Notes: generated by a model from the sequence alone, not told the origin. DNA of 64,000 nucleotides from Microplitis mediator (GCF_029852145.1 NC_079974.1:13517041-13581040), one strand, 5' to 3'; counted from the first letter of the stretch, positions 21,582 to 32,813 are shown. Program-made: numbers and translations.

Positions 21582-22233
21582 ATTAAATATTATACTTTGC
21601 ATTTCATTTATGTGAATTATTGATAATGTATTAGATTAAATTTAAATTTGCTTTACTACGATTTTTTATTATTTTATATCTTTTTTTTTTTCAAAAACAT
21701 AAATTTAATCCTCTAAATAACGGTATTTATGTAACTATAATTGTACTATACTTATTGTACTGACATGACTATGTTTATACTTTTTATCTATTGAATATAC
21801 AATGCAATAGAGCACTGTGTTTCAAAGAGTGTTAGAATATTTACTACGTTTAAACTATAATCTCAGAAGTTGAATGTTAAAGCTTGAAAACAATTAATAA
21901 TATTTGTTGATAACTTTTTAATTAAAATAAAGTATGAAGAAAAAAATTCATTTACTTTTGATTTTACTTCTTTTTAACTTTGTACTTTTAATACTGTTTG
22001 TGTATCTATATTCTTAATTTTGTTTTTTTATAAATTGTGCTTGTACTGTACTGCATCATTACGGTGATGCCCTACTACCTCTCTTGTGCAATGGAGGTGC
22101 AGTGGCTAGGAAAACCACAGAGAAAACCTAACCAGTACAGTTTTAGTTTGGGTGAAGCTCCAGTGATCGATAAAATTCCCATTTTACCGATCACTCGATC
22201 TTCATCACGTGACTAACAAATCGGAAACTTTCG
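21582..22233. other. Noncoding spacer left of the LINE
   Basis: No gene is visible. The part at 22050-22200 is less AT-rich and has the look of a transposon end. I could not assign it. Confidence 0.5.
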
Positions 22234-22256
22234 TTATTATTATTATTATTATTATT
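22234..22256. repeat. (TTA)n microsatellite at the LINE 3' junction
   Basis: Seven to eight TTA units directly abut the 3' end of the minus-strand LINE. A longer tract of the same repeat abuts its 5' end. Confidence 0.9.
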
Positions 22257-22272
22257 TCTTTTTAAGTTAAAT

Positions 22273-22324
22273 GCTCAGGGGGTTATCCCCGGTAGTCCGA
22301 CTCTACCGAGGGCCTCACCTGAGC
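22273..22324 (-). ncRNA. LINE 3' UTR hairpin
   Basis: The outer arms GCTCAGG (22273-22279) and CCTGAGC (22318-22324) are perfectly complementary. They enclose CGGTAG (22290-22295) and CTACCG (22303-22308), which pair as an inner stem. By analogy with R2, such a structure could be recognised by the element's RT for target-primed reverse transcription. Confidence 0.6.
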
Positions 22325-22364
22325 GCCAAATCGTTACTGCTGCGATGCTTCATCAACAAGATGA

Positions 22365-25300
22365 TCAGCATGCGCAGCAGGCCAAGTTTCGTTGCCTTAG
22401 GAGACGGAAGGATCTAAGAATTACAGCCTTTTGCATCCTCGATGCCAGAAGCTCAACTTGCGCTGAACAAGTTGGTATTCTAGCCAATGCAGATACAAAA
22501 GACTGTTTCATCTCTCCAAGGACGCCAACAATGAGGACGACAAGTTTGACAGGGTAGCCGGCGTAAAGTTTGCCAATTTCAAACAGGAGATCCTGATATA
22601 TCTCGCGTTTGTGCTCTTCTTTGACCGTGATGTTATATTCAGCTGGAGCTGAAAACTCAATGACATAAATGTCACGAGTGGTTTTATTGAAGAGCACAAT
22701 ATCAGGTTTGTTGTGATCTATTTTCCGCGTTGTTGCGAATGCCACGTTCCAATCAATACGGCAACGGTCATTCTCAACAACTTGCGGAATATCTCCTGGC
22801 AGATAAGGCAGCACTGGTGTTTTATCGATACCGTGCGTATGTCTAAGGTGGTAGTAAAGTACTCGCAGAGCAGCATTATGACGCTGGATGTATGCACCTC
22901 TTGCCAGCACAGAACATGCTGACAAGAGATGCATAAGCGTCTCAGGATGTTGCTTACACACCCTACACGATGTGTCGGGTAGCTGCATCTGGAGTACTTT
23001 CGCACGGTATTCGAGGGTATTGATTACACCATCTTGGCAGGCAAAAATATATCCTTCGGTCTCGGACATCAGGCCAGCTGACTTAAGGAAGGAAAACGTC
23101 AGCTGGGTGGACAAGCCATGGTCACGCACGTGTTTGAAGAACACGCTGTGCATGGACTTGTCCATGTGTGTACTGAGCAGTTTTTGCTGCTCAGCATTCC
23201 TGACGACACTCTTAAATTCCTCCTTAGGGAGTTCAATAAGAGGGTTTACTCTTCCGAGACCAAGGGATTTTGCCGCGTACCTTGCTGCCTTATATAAGAA
23301 CGTTCCCTTCTGCAGATTCTCATGACTATGAACAATCTGCATAAGAAAGTCGTTCTCATCTGCTGTGAAATTGACAACTTCGTATGTTAGACCCAAAACC
23401 AAACGATCGTGTAGACACTCTAAGCTCTGTAGACCTCTCCCTCCGATGTGCCGGGAAAAGTATAATCTGGTGACTGAGGACTTAGGGTGCATGCTCCGAT
23501 TGATATTCATGACTTTGCGTGTCTTGATATCGAGATCTCTAAGCTCTTTTCGGGCCCATTGAAGGACACCGAAAGAGGAGAGTAGTACTGGGACAGCAAG
23601 CATGTTTGTTGCAGAGACTTTGTTTTTCCCAGAAAGTTCTGATGACCAGATTTTCCGGAGTCTCCGCTCATACTCGCTGCAGAGAGTCGTTTTAATTTTC
23701 GAGACGTCCTGCATAGGACTCCCGTCAATCCCTAGATATTTGTACGACTCTCCGGCGTCAAGATGGTCAATGACGCTCCCATCTACTAACTCGATATCTT
23801 CGCGCAAATCAGAGCACTTACCCTTCACCAGATTAACGACCGCGCACTTGTCCAACCCAAAAGCCATGCCGACATCCCGTGTATACTCCCCTACGATATT
23901 TAAGGCTGTCTGAAGGTGTTCCTCATCAGGAGCATATACCTTCAGATCATCCATGTAGAGTAAGTGGGTGATCGAATATTTCCGATCAGTTGGTGGGCCC
24001 ACTGAGTATCCACGGGTACGGCGTAGCGCAACAGATATCGGCAGCAGTGAGATGCAAAACAGCAGCGGGCTCAGGGAATCTCCCTGGAAGACACCTCGCT
24101 TGTACTGTACAACTTCGGTCACACGTTTGTCGTTGCCACATGAAATGTGGAACCGTGTTCGCCAAAGTTGCATCGTACGCTGTATGCATCCCACTGTATC
24201 GCGATTGACCCCAAGGCATTTAAGCAAAAAGAGAATGAGCTCGTGAGATGTTGAGTCGAATGTCTTACGGTAGTCAATCCAGGCCATTGACAGGTTGCGC
24301 TGATAGTAGACCGCGTCTTGAATGACACAACGATCTACTAACAGATTCTCTTTGCAACCTGACAAGCCTCTTTTACTGCCACGTTGTTCGTATATCTGCT
24401 GCCATACAGGATCTATCTCCTGTAGAATGCGATTATTCAAGATTTTTGTGAAAATCTTATAAACTGCATTCAAACAGGTGATAGGCCTGTAGTTCTTCGG
24501 GTCGGACAAGTCACCTTTCTTAGGGATGAGCACGGTTCGCCCTTCTACAAGCCAGCACGGAATAGGTTCGTTGCCTCTGATAAACGCTGTAAAAATCCGG
24601 GCCAGATGATTATGGGTAGAAGTAAGTTTCTTCCACCAAAATAAGTTGATGCCATCCGGACCCGGAGCAGCCCAGTTCTTACCATTAATCAGAGCCAAAC
24701 GAACCTCTTCCACGCTGACTTCAGGGCTCTCTTCATCAGCATTGTCGTTTCGGTGGTGGCGACAAAATGCCTCGAAGTCGTTGAGAGCTGGAGTGTCACG
24801 ATTCACGTTCGGTTGATCACCATACAACTCGGACCAGAAAGCTTCTACTCGCTCAATAGATGGGAGATCGCCAGAAACAGATGTCTTAGGTGTCAGAAAG
24901 CGTGAAGGACTCAACCGAAACAAAGAGTTATCGGTAAGCCGCTTCAGCTTTTTCTCTAGTGACTTTTTAGCAGTCACCAGAGCCCGCAACCTGTTAAGGG
25001 AACCTTCTTTGATGCTAAGAAGATTCTCCTTATTCAGTGTGTGATGTTGATATCGTAGTCCCGCCGCAATACGGCGGACTTTAGGCGTAAACGCTTTACG
25101 AGCATTTACGTACTCAATCACACACTGAATGCGGGAGACGTGTTTCCGGAGATCACCAATCTTCAGTGAAAGCTGCCCAATGCGACCTCTCATCTTAGCC
25201 TCAGGACAAGAAGTATTATTTCTTGCCGGAGGTAAGAGTGAGGAAGCAGCATCATAGACAGCTTGATTGATGGTGAGTAGAGTAGAATCCTCTTGAATCC

Positions 25301-25625
25301 GAGTCGATAGCTCGTGGTTTTCCGTGTCAAGTAGATGTTTTGGGTAGTGTATCTTTTTAGAGATACATACTTGCCGTGTGTCAAAATCATTGTCGGCGTC
25401 TTCGGAAGAACGGCGTCTCTCCTTATGTAGCTGTGCTGGAAAAGATAGACGGTGAGATACTCGTCTGTTAGATAACAGTGATCGTCGTGTTCGCCGGAGA
25501 TGAGAGGCATAATCACGCAGATGTTGTTGTGAAAAATGGCTATGGTTAGGGTGCATATCACTCCAGAGAGCATGCATCCTAGCCATGTAACCTCTCCGCT
25601 CCGGTTCACTGTTATTATAGCACAT
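22365..25625 (-). CDS. LINE ORF: reverse transcriptase plus restriction-like endonuclease
   Basis: The 1086-residue frame is uninterrupted. The N terminus (residues 1-60) is basic, with a helical HALWSDMHPNHSHFSQQHLR-type segment. A coiled, Lys/Arg-rich region leads to the RT: NGKNWAAPGPDGI (314-326), LIPKKGDLSDPKNYRPI (366-382), DYRKTFDS (451-458), GVFQGDSLSPLLF (511-523) and the catalytic YMDD (557-560). The C-terminal part has a C-x2-C-x8-H-x4-C zinc motif starting at residue 887. A PD-x14-E motif at 974-990 matches the restriction-like endonuclease active site, which nicks target DNA. There is no second ORF. The start codon at 25625 is the first in frame and follows the GC-rich leader. 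Confidence 0.92.
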   Translation of the reverse strand: MCYNNSEPERRGYMARMHALWSDMHPNHSHFSQQHLRDYASHLRRTRRSLLSNRRVSHRLSFPAQLHKERRRSSEDADNDFDTRQVCISKKIHYPKHLLDTENHELSTRIQEDSTLLTINQAVYDAASSLLPPARNNTSCPEAKMRGRIGQLSLKIGDLRKHVSRIQCVIEYVNARKAFTPKVRRIAAGLRYQHHTLNKENLLSIKEGSLNRLRALVTAKKSLEKKLKRLTDNSLFRLSPSRFLTPKTSVSGDLPSIERVEAFWSELYGDQPNVNRDTPALNDFEAFCRHHRNDNADEESPEVSVEEVRLALINGKNWAAPGPDGINLFWWKKLTSTHNHLARIFTAFIRGNEPIPCWLVEGRTVLIPKKGDLSDPKNYRPITCLNAVYKIFTKILNNRILQEIDPVWQQIYEQRGSKRGLSGCKENLLVDRCVIQDAVYYQRNLSMAWIDYRKTFDSTSHELILFLLKCLGVNRDTVGCIQRTMQLWRTRFHISCGNDKRVTEVVQYKRGVFQGDSLSPLLFCISLLPISVALRRTRGYSVGPPTDRKYSITHLLYMDDLKVYAPDEEHLQTALNIVGEYTRDVGMAFGLDKCAVVNLVKGKCSDLREDIELVDGSVIDHLDAGESYKYLGIDGSPMQDVSKIKTTLCSEYERRLRKIWSSELSGKNKVSATNMLAVPVLLSSFGVLQWARKELRDLDIKTRKVMNINRSMHPKSSVTRLYFSRHIGGRGLQSLECLHDRLVLGLTYEVVNFTADENDFLMQIVHSHENLQKGTFLYKAARYAAKSLGLGRVNPLIELPKEEFKSVVRNAEQQKLLSTHMDKSMHSVFFKHVRDHGLSTQLTFSFLKSAGLMSETEGYIFACQDGVINTLEYRAKVLQMQLPDTSCRVCKQHPETLMHLLSACSVLARGAYIQRHNAALRVLYYHLRHTHGIDKTPVLPYLPGDIPQVVENDRCRIDWNVAFATTRKIDHNKPDIVLFNKTTRDIYVIEFSAPAEYNITVKEEHKREIYQDLLFEIGKLYAGYPVKLVVLIVGVLGEMKQSFVSALARIPTCSAQVELLASRMQKAVILRSFRLLRQRNLACCAC

Positions 25626-25829
25626 CAGGAGATCGACTCGTAATTCCTCCGTCCACCTAAATGCAGTCCGTTGTTCGCCAGGGTCGTCATCATTCGGAAT
25701 CTCGGTGCTCCGCCCAGCTAGTGGGTAGCCCTCATCCGAGAAGGGCCGGTTGTGGGGAGCACTTCTGTGTTCAGGATTATCTTGAACTCAGTTTACTTTA
25801 CATTGGGGAGTTAACCCAATGCAAAGGTT

Positions 25830-25932
25830 GTTGTGCGCTTTGTAGGCCAGCAGATGGAAGGCCGGCCTACTTTGCCCACGATGCGCCACGGGGTAAATGA
25901 ATCCCCGCTGGCCGCACAACATGCACCGTGGG

Positions 25933-25933
<1 letters not shown>
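25830..25933 (-). ncRNA. Putative HDV-like self-cleaving ribozyme at the LINE 5' end
   Basis: Read on the minus strand from the first base after the TAA repeat, helices occur in the order of the HDV nested double pseudoknot. P1 is GCCCACG (25933-25927) with CGTGGGC (25880-25874). P2 is GTTGTGC (25920-25914) with GCACAAC (25836-25830). P3 is GCCA...TGGC between them. P4 is GTAGGCC (25870-25864) with GGCCTAC (25848-25842). A C-AAAG junction between P4 and P2 could supply the catalytic cytosine. P1 starts exactly at the element boundary, so self-cleavage would release a correct 5' end, as known for R2 and other LINEs. I derived the fold by eye. Confidence 0.7.

Positions 25934-25934
<1 letters not shown>

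Positions 25935-25972
<38 letters not shown>
25935..25972. repeat. (TTA)12 microsatellite at the LINE 5' junction
   Basis: Twelve TTA units immediately precede the LINE 5' end (minus orientation). With the tract at 22234-22256, this indicates insertion into an existing TAA repeat. Confidence 0.95.
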
Positions 25973-26432
25973 GAGCTTTCTTTGTTGTTGGTAAATTGTT
26001 ATTATTGTGAGTTAATTTCATTCAAGATAATATAGACAGTGTCGCTTCAAATGAAAAGTTGTTACGTACAGAAATGGCAATAATAGCCAACAAATGATCG
26101 TTTTCATAAAAACTCGATTTAGATAAAAATGGTAAATTAAATGTTGGCGTATTAACACTAAAAAAAAGACTGATTTGAATGACTCGCATCTTCAAAATCA
26201 CTGTCACTGCTATCACTACTATTATCATCATGATCACTATTAAGATCCAATCCATTTTCAAAAGTATCGTTTTCAATCCGTTCTGCATCATTGAACTCTT
26301 TGGAACTATCCGAAATATAATCCTCAATTTCGTCCCCAATATTTCCATTGAATTCATCTACATGAATAGGGTGGATTCCCTCGTCAGAATTTTCTTCTAC
26401 CGCAAGTTGTAGAGACTGATCTAATGTTCTTC
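25973..26432 (-). pseudogene. Possible N-terminal fragment of a CACTA-like transposase
   Basis: The minus strand from about 26432 encodes an acidic Asp/Glu/Ser-rich stretch (for example HDDNSSDSSDSDFEDAS). After a shift in the T/A homopolymer near 26160 it gives FNLPFLSKSSFYENDHLLAI and an alternating hydrophobic helix. A short NNLPTTKK tail follows near 25990. This order (acidic region, then a helical block, then a Pro-rich linker) resembles the start of tnp2-type transposases such as the one at 19813, but on the opposite strand. The LINE inserted beside it. The assignment is weak. Confidence 0.35.
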
Positions 26433-27473
26433 TAGATTAGTCAATGAAAAAAGAAAACTTTTTTAATTGTTTTGAAAATAATATTTGACTAATTTATATC
26501 TATTGACGAGAATTAATAATTTTTTCAATAGTTTCAGTATTAAAAGGCAATCGCGGATAAAAAAGTCTAGTGATGAACAATTTTCGTATATTTATTTAAA
26601 AGCAAAAAGTTCGAAGTAAGATTTAAAATTATTTAATAAGTTTTATAATAAGTGATCTGTATACTACTTATAGTTTAATACTATTATTCGAGTTCTAATT
26701 TTCTCTGATATCGTTTATTAGATATGGATTATTAACCACTTTTATGTTTCATCTTCGCTACATTAGCTGGATTCATTTTTTATCATAATCAACCCTTACA
26801 GAAAGAAGAACTAAAAACTTATCCAAATTTACAAATACAATCACTAAATGAACATTAAGAGAAATTTCATTTTACTTTTGTTAAAATTTTTTCTTCTCAA
26901 AGAATATTTCTCATTTTTGAAAAATATGCCTCAAAGTTCTAGTTCCAATATGACAGTCGAAACATTAATAATTAAAATTGAAGACGTCATTTTTTATTGA
27001 GAGTCAAATTGTCTCGAAAAAATAAAAAGATCAGTGAAAAATATACATAGAATTACCGTTCATCTAGAATTAATTTTAATGCTAAAATATTGTAGCTTTA
27101 ATGAAGTTCCATCACGTAATTACGCGAAGTTTAAGCGAAATAAAATGAGCTCCAGCTGTAAATAGTACTGTAATATATATTACCTTCTACTATTGACTGG
27201 ATCTGATGTACTTTCCAGAATCGATGATGAGGGTACTGATGATGATGATGATGGGAAAGATGTTCTCTATTTAAAAAATTTAATACATTAAAACGTAATT
27301 TGCTCAGCTTTTACATGTACAGATTTTTTTGATGAGAAAAAAACAATTAAAAGATTTAAATACTTTTGATTTTTAGTCCTATATAGATATACACAATCAG
27401 ATCAAAGCGTTAATATGTCAAGTATTGAAGAAAAATGTAAAAAACGATGATTTTTTAATTATTCCGTAGCTAA
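26433..27473. other. AT-rich spacer
   Basis: No gene or clear transposon end is visible. A short (GAT)n tract lies near 27238-27252. Confidence 0.6.
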
Positions 27474-28648
27474 TGTTATGTCCGGATTTAATTAATTAAT
27501 AATAATTAATTATTGGAAATGGTCGCGTGGGCCTCAAGTGGGAGGCACCGGGCAAACAGGGTGATTTTCCTAGAGGATTAGCTCTAGGTTTTATTTTTAT
27601 TGTGAGAACTCGAACGATAAACCCCGCAGGGGCCTCTCTGTGTATTCGATGCAGAATTTGGATTTTATATGTTAGAGAAATTGGTAATTTTCACCTACCT
27701 TTCGTTGTTCGCTGCTTACTTGCAAGTTGGTCTTTGGACTGCAAACTCCTGGGTACAGCTTCTGTTGGTCCCTGATCGAAAGATGAATTGGCTCAGGAAA
27801 AAGGGATGCGGTTCTTAATATTAGAAATAATCTAATATGCAGGTTTCCCAATGATAGATGTTTATTGAAATATTTCCCTATGGGCTCGCCGTACTCAGTA
27901 CACAAAATGTTAAATTGTTCTTAACACTAAGGTTCTTTTATGTCACTTAAATCTCTAAAGATTGCACTTAACTATTAGAACTTAAACTTACAGGTTTTAC
28001 ACTTTGAATTTGTTGAGTCTTTAGCTCATATGAGTTCGGTATGAATCCCCGACTCCAGCAATTCACTCGGACGAGAATCGCTGTTTATACACTTAACAAT
28101 TATTGTAAAATCACCCACGGTGCGTGTGGTGATTTTTGGCAAAGAAAATATAATTTTGAAAAGACAATTTTGAATTGAAATTTAACGGTAACAAGCAACT
28201 TGCCACGCCTCCTCGAGTGCAATATCGAGACGATCTTCCCGTGGGATTTTATAGTATACTTGACTGTTTAGATTTATTTAACGAATATGAACTAAGCGGT
28301 TTTAAGAGAAATAGAAAATAGAAAAGAGGGTTGCCTAAACGTAACACGGTTTAGAACTCACACGGGCCAGCAAGGAAGATACATTAACTTCTCAAGCGTC
28401 ATAGGCTGCCGCACCTTGGTGTTCGTTGTTTTTATCACCTCGGTTCGCGGTTCTTGAGGGAATCATTTAGAATATATAATTGGATGAATTTAGAATACAG
28501 TCAAGTGTAATTCCCTGATTGGAGGAATCGTTGACGACGTGCAACGAGGTGTTGGCCGAAGTTGCTATCCCTAAAATTGTTAACGCTGCACTTTGCAGCG
28601 AGCGCGGCAAAGAGGCCCCTTTAAATATACGGCAAGCCGGATATAACA
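27474..28648 (-). repeat. Solo LTR A, errantivirus-type, 1175 bp
   Basis: The sequence starts TGTTATGTCCGG and ends CCGGATATAACA, inverted ends with one mismatch. It is flanked by a perfect 4-bp duplication, CTAA, at 27470-27473 and 28649-28652. On the minus strand it carries the splice donor GAAAG/GTAGGTGAAAA at 27698, about 224 bases from the LTR end, matching the donor in the G3 LTRs. It therefore belongs to a sister errantivirus family whose internal part was lost by LTR recombination. Confidence 0.85.
27690..27704 (-). promoter_or_regulatory. LTR splice donor in solo LTR A
   Basis: The minus strand reads CGAAAG followed by GTAGGTGAAAA. The same donor context occurs in both G3 LTRs, where it would generate the spliced env RNA. 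Confidence 0.6.
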
Positions 28649-31257
28649 CTAATATTATTGAAGCTAACGAACCGACTGCAGTGAAGTATATAGCAATCAA
28701 TAGTAACTATAAAGACGAAAAATTGGTATAATTTTTGAAGCATTTAGTAATTTACATTATCACTTATCCAGAAAAAGATTTACAACCTCTAACAATGAAA
28801 GAATTTTAGAATCAATTAATGAAATAATTTCGACTTTATGAGGAAAAAACACTTTTTTGAAATTCTTTCGTTAACGATTTCTCTTGACACAATGATCCGA
28901 TTTTGATCACTACGGTGACATTCGACGTGGATTGCAGTTTCAGAGCTGGTTAGATTTTGGAATCAATCCGTAGGATAGATTAAAAGTTGCCCGAAAAAAC
29001 TTTCTAACTTCCCGCTAAGAAAATCGACAATTTTCGAAAAATTCTGAAAGGTATTGGTTTCACCTCGATTTTCAAAAATCGAGTTTTCATCAGATGTCGA
29101 CGTTTGAAGGTGTTAGGATGCTATTCTGACATTTTCAGAGAGACGTGCGCGCGCGCGCGCGCGTGTGTGTGTGTGTGCGTGTGTGTGTGTGCGTGTGTGT
29201 GTGGATCCCAACTTCTCATATCTTCTTAGTGAATGAACCGATTTATACTGTTTTTGCGGCATTCGAAAGAATTCTTCTGAACTGAGATTTCCACTATATT
29301 TAAGATCATTTAGTCAAATAGATTCCGAGAAATTTAAGAAATACGAGAAAAACAAATTTTTCTTTTCATTTTTTTTAGATACTTTGAGAACTGTGGAATC
29401 GATCAATTCCAAAATCTAATCAGCTCTATGACTTGATAAAAGATTTCGACTGCCGCCAAAAACGTCTCAATTAGATTATCCGTTCGAGAGATATTGTCGA
29501 CGAAAGAAATAGTAAAAAAAAAATGATTTTTCGCCGATCTCTTTGAAACGACCGAATAAATCCTCAAATAAATAATAATATAATGTACTAAAGTGTGTTC
29601 AAATTCATACCAACTCTTCGTATATATAGTCTCTCAATCACTACATAATGAATTGCAACTCGTTCTTTATTTTAAATAATATTATCGACGAAATAATTGA
29701 TAAAACACTATCTTTAATATATATCTCGAATATTGTATGTATCAACGCTCTGATTTGAGTCAAAACATCTTATGAATAGCAATAGATTTTTGGTGATAAC
29801 TTTCAAAATTTTGTACCGATCGATTTGTTACCCTAAGTATTATTTTTTTGTAATCAAAAAATGCGTTGAAAGCCAACAAGCAAACCAAAATTTAATAACG
29901 TGTTCAAAAGATATCGTAGATGGAAATTTTCCAAAAAAGAATTTTTTAACATAACAGAAGTAATTACTTCGGCTCTATCAACTTCTGAAACTCTATTGTA
30001 ATTATTACGCTCGAAAAACTGCATCAAATATCGTTTGAAGAACTGAAAAGTGTATGCATGTAATTTTTGAGTTCACACGGAGCTAAACAAGGAATGGAAA
30101 TCTATATTTGAGGTCGAGGTACTCGAAAATTCATAAGCTGATTCATTTCTAAGTGCTTTAAGCTTGAAAATTATGAAGAATTTCGGGGATGACCCGCAAA
30201 ATCAACCTATAGAATCAAATGATACATTTTTGAACAAGTATAAAAAAGTTTTACAACAGCAATGTACAGAAAATACGGTGGATACTCTAAATTGTTTAGT
30301 AAACGGCTCAATTCAAGAGAAAAAATCTGTCTATCGGTTGACCCTGCGGGCCAGCCCTAAATCTGATGAAATATCGATTTTCGCGAATCGGGATAAAAAC
30401 AATAACTTCCCGAAATTTTGAAAATCATACTAGATATGATAATGTAGAAAAATCTCTATCAATTTTGTGTGGGTAATGAATTGAAGCTGAATTTGTTTTT
30501 GATTCTGTCGCCGATCTTATAAACAAGCATCCCAGACACACAATGATTCAAACTAACATTTATGAAGAAAGTTTTACTTACGTCTTATTTTGTTACTAAT
30601 TTTTGTTACTTCTGTATATAAAATGAAGTCGATCATCAAGCATATGCGATTTTAGATAAAATGAAAATAAAATTGTATGATTCTACAATGAAGAACCTAC
30701 GAAATTTATGTAAAGACCTTTGATCAAGTTCAATACCCAGTTCTACAAATTACTCTTTTTATCACAATTTCATTAATCATATTTTTTTCCTATATCATTG
30801 AGTGTGTTACTTTTTAATTTACTATGCAGTCAGTAAAACCCGAAAATAATACAATATAATAATTCTCGGAGTAAGAAACTGAAACGAGTAAGTAAAAGAA
30901 TTCATGTCTACTAATTTAAGTTAGTAAAAGCTTCGAATAATAAAACCATACTGAAAATTGTCAGCTACCTTTGATAAAAGCTAATTTTTTTTACAAGGTC
31001 GTTAGTAATTATTTTAGAAATAAGTTAACATACAGTTATTAAATCACTACAATAACTAAAATAGAATATATTATTTTTAATTTACTTCTTCTAGATATCC
31101 TTGAGGTAGAAAACGGAATAATGTATCCTCTGGATATAATTTTTGGTAGTTCTTCAATTTTTTCTTATTCCTCTTGATAATTGCGGTTCGGGTTTTTCCA
31201 CGATTGTCACTCATAGTGGTAAAACGTGGGCTCCTAAAATAGAAATGTATAATATAA
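28649..31257. other. Noncoding AT-rich region
   Basis: No coding feature is supported. Short open frames at 29772 and 30164 have no recognisable domain. The only distinct landmark is the alternating purine-pyrimidine tract at 29144-29203. Confidence 0.5.
29144..29203. repeat. (CG)n(TG)n alternating tract
   Basis: About 60 bases of strictly alternating pyrimidine-purine sequence, first CG-rich and then TG-rich, in an AT-rich neighbourhood. This is a classic Z-DNA-prone sequence. Confidence 0.9.
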
Positions 31258-32813
31258 TGTTATGTCCGACTCCGGAATCTTTTTCAAAATTCATGCTGAA
31301 CATCCTGAGGAATAGCTATTCCATTTCTTATAATAGAAACCAGGATAGTTTCAGCTAAGCGGTACAAAAATCGTACCAGTTTTCTTTTTCTCATGTCTTT
31401 CATTCCCTTATTCTTTCCAGCTCCCCACTTAATTTTTCAATCGTCTTCCTATGCGTGGTGACACCCATAATTAACATAGACTTAAATTAAGTTCCGTTAA
31501 CGGACATCTCACACTTTGTAAGACGCTGCAAATTCCCCCTCCCCTGACTCGGACCCCATGGTTGCATCTGAAAATTTTTCAAGAGCAAAAACCACTCTAC
31601 CGAGCACCGGCTTGCTTTTCGGTTTGTAGCTGAGCTACCCCTCAGCAAAGAGTCAGTAATTAGGTACAGCAGTATCCTCAAATCTCAAATATACAATAAA
31701 ACAAAATAAAACCGATCGTCATCGCTTTTATATCGCAGTTAAAGAATAAATATATACATCTATATGTTTGAAAAATTATATAAGAAAACTAAATAAAATA
31801 AATAAATTATCATTGCTAAAAATAAATTATAGCGCAAACGAAAATTGATACATCGTTAAAAGTGAATAAAAATTTCGCATCGCGAGAGAAAATTAAAGTT
31901 GAAAAAAAAAGTTAAAAGTGTTATTGGTTGTGAGTGATTAGCTCCGAGTTTAATTATTATCTTGAGTGAAATTATATCGAGTTTATTACTGTTATAGAAA
32001 TAAAAAAAAAAGCAATACATGTGTAAAAATAAAAACATCCTCCTTTAAAAGAGTATCAACTCTATTTCCTATAAGGAACATTGAAGGAGTATTATTCTCA
32101 TGAATATAAATTTAAAAAAAAAAAAATTGAAAACCAAAAAATCTTAGTGTATGTTAAAAGTGTAGTAAATGTTCACAAATAAAGATACGATCCTTTAAAG
32201 AGTATTATCTCTATTTTCTATTAAGAAACATAAAGGAATTTTATTTTTATGAATGATTAAAAATTTAAAGGTGAAAATGAAAAGAAAATCAAAGTGAAAC
32301 GAATTTTTCGTGTTTAATTAATTAAAATAAGTTAGTTAGTACTAAAATCCTACCCCGACGCGAGGACCGGATTGTACGAGAAAGACAGCAGCCAATCCAA
32401 GGGTCTACATCAGGAGATCACATTCAAGGATCCAGAGATCTACTTCGAAAGAACATCTTAGCAAAAGTAATCAAAAGAGAAAACAACGCAAAGGTAAGAA
32501 GTTCATAAGTGGCTATTTTATCTTTTCTTGACTTAATAACAACATTTCAATCAGCCTCAAAATTTGAACGGTAAAAAGGAAGCTATAATTTTACAATTAT
32601 ATTTATCGATGAACATATAGTATATTCATATGTTCAGAAAAATTTCTCTGTTTAAATACAAATTAGAAATAAAAGAAAGTCCACATCGAAACGTATCCCT
32701 AAACAAATAAATACGGCTTGAACTAAACATTTGAGCCGAAAATTGCATTGGTTAGTCCGAACGCCTAATCCACGCAAACCAAATATTAAATTAATTAATA
32801 GTCGGACATAACA
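31258..32813 (+). repeat. Solo LTR B, errantivirus-type, 1556 bp
   Basis: The ends TGTTATGTCCGACT and AGTCGGACATAACA (the latter with one added base) are inverted. The element is flanked by a perfect 4-bp duplication, ATAA, at 31254-31257 and 32814-32817. A TATA-like TTTATAT near 31727 and a splice donor, GCAAAG/GTAAGAAG, at 32494 give a plus-strand orientation. Two diverged copies of a roughly 150-bp unit (TCCTTTAAA...GAGTAT...) lie at 32040-32300. There is no primer site after 32813, so it is a solo LTR. Confidence 0.85.

Larger units (their letters stand above)
22257..25934 (-). mobile_element. R4-type (restriction-like endonuclease) LINE, full length
   Basis: This is a 3.7-kb non-LTR element flanked on both sides by TTA microsatellites (TAA on its sense strand). 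It has a structured GC-rich 5' UTR of about 300 bases, one intact ORF, and a 107-base 3' UTR ending in a stable hairpin. One ORF, an RT with LLYMDD, a C-terminal CCHC and a PD-(D/E)-type endonuclease place it with R2/R4-like LINEs. Insertion into TAA repeats is known for the R4-clade element Dong, which supports R4. It appears complete and possibly active. Confidence 0.85.

Noticed and set aside
19813..26432. One CACTA element spanning the LINE, with the N terminus at 26432 and the C terminus at 21581
   Set aside because: The two fragments are on opposite strands, so they cannot be one simple interrupted gene without an inversion.
28519..28731. 70-codon open frame with balanced composition
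   Set aside because: It crosses the end of solo LTR A and its target duplication, so it is not one gene. No domain recognised.
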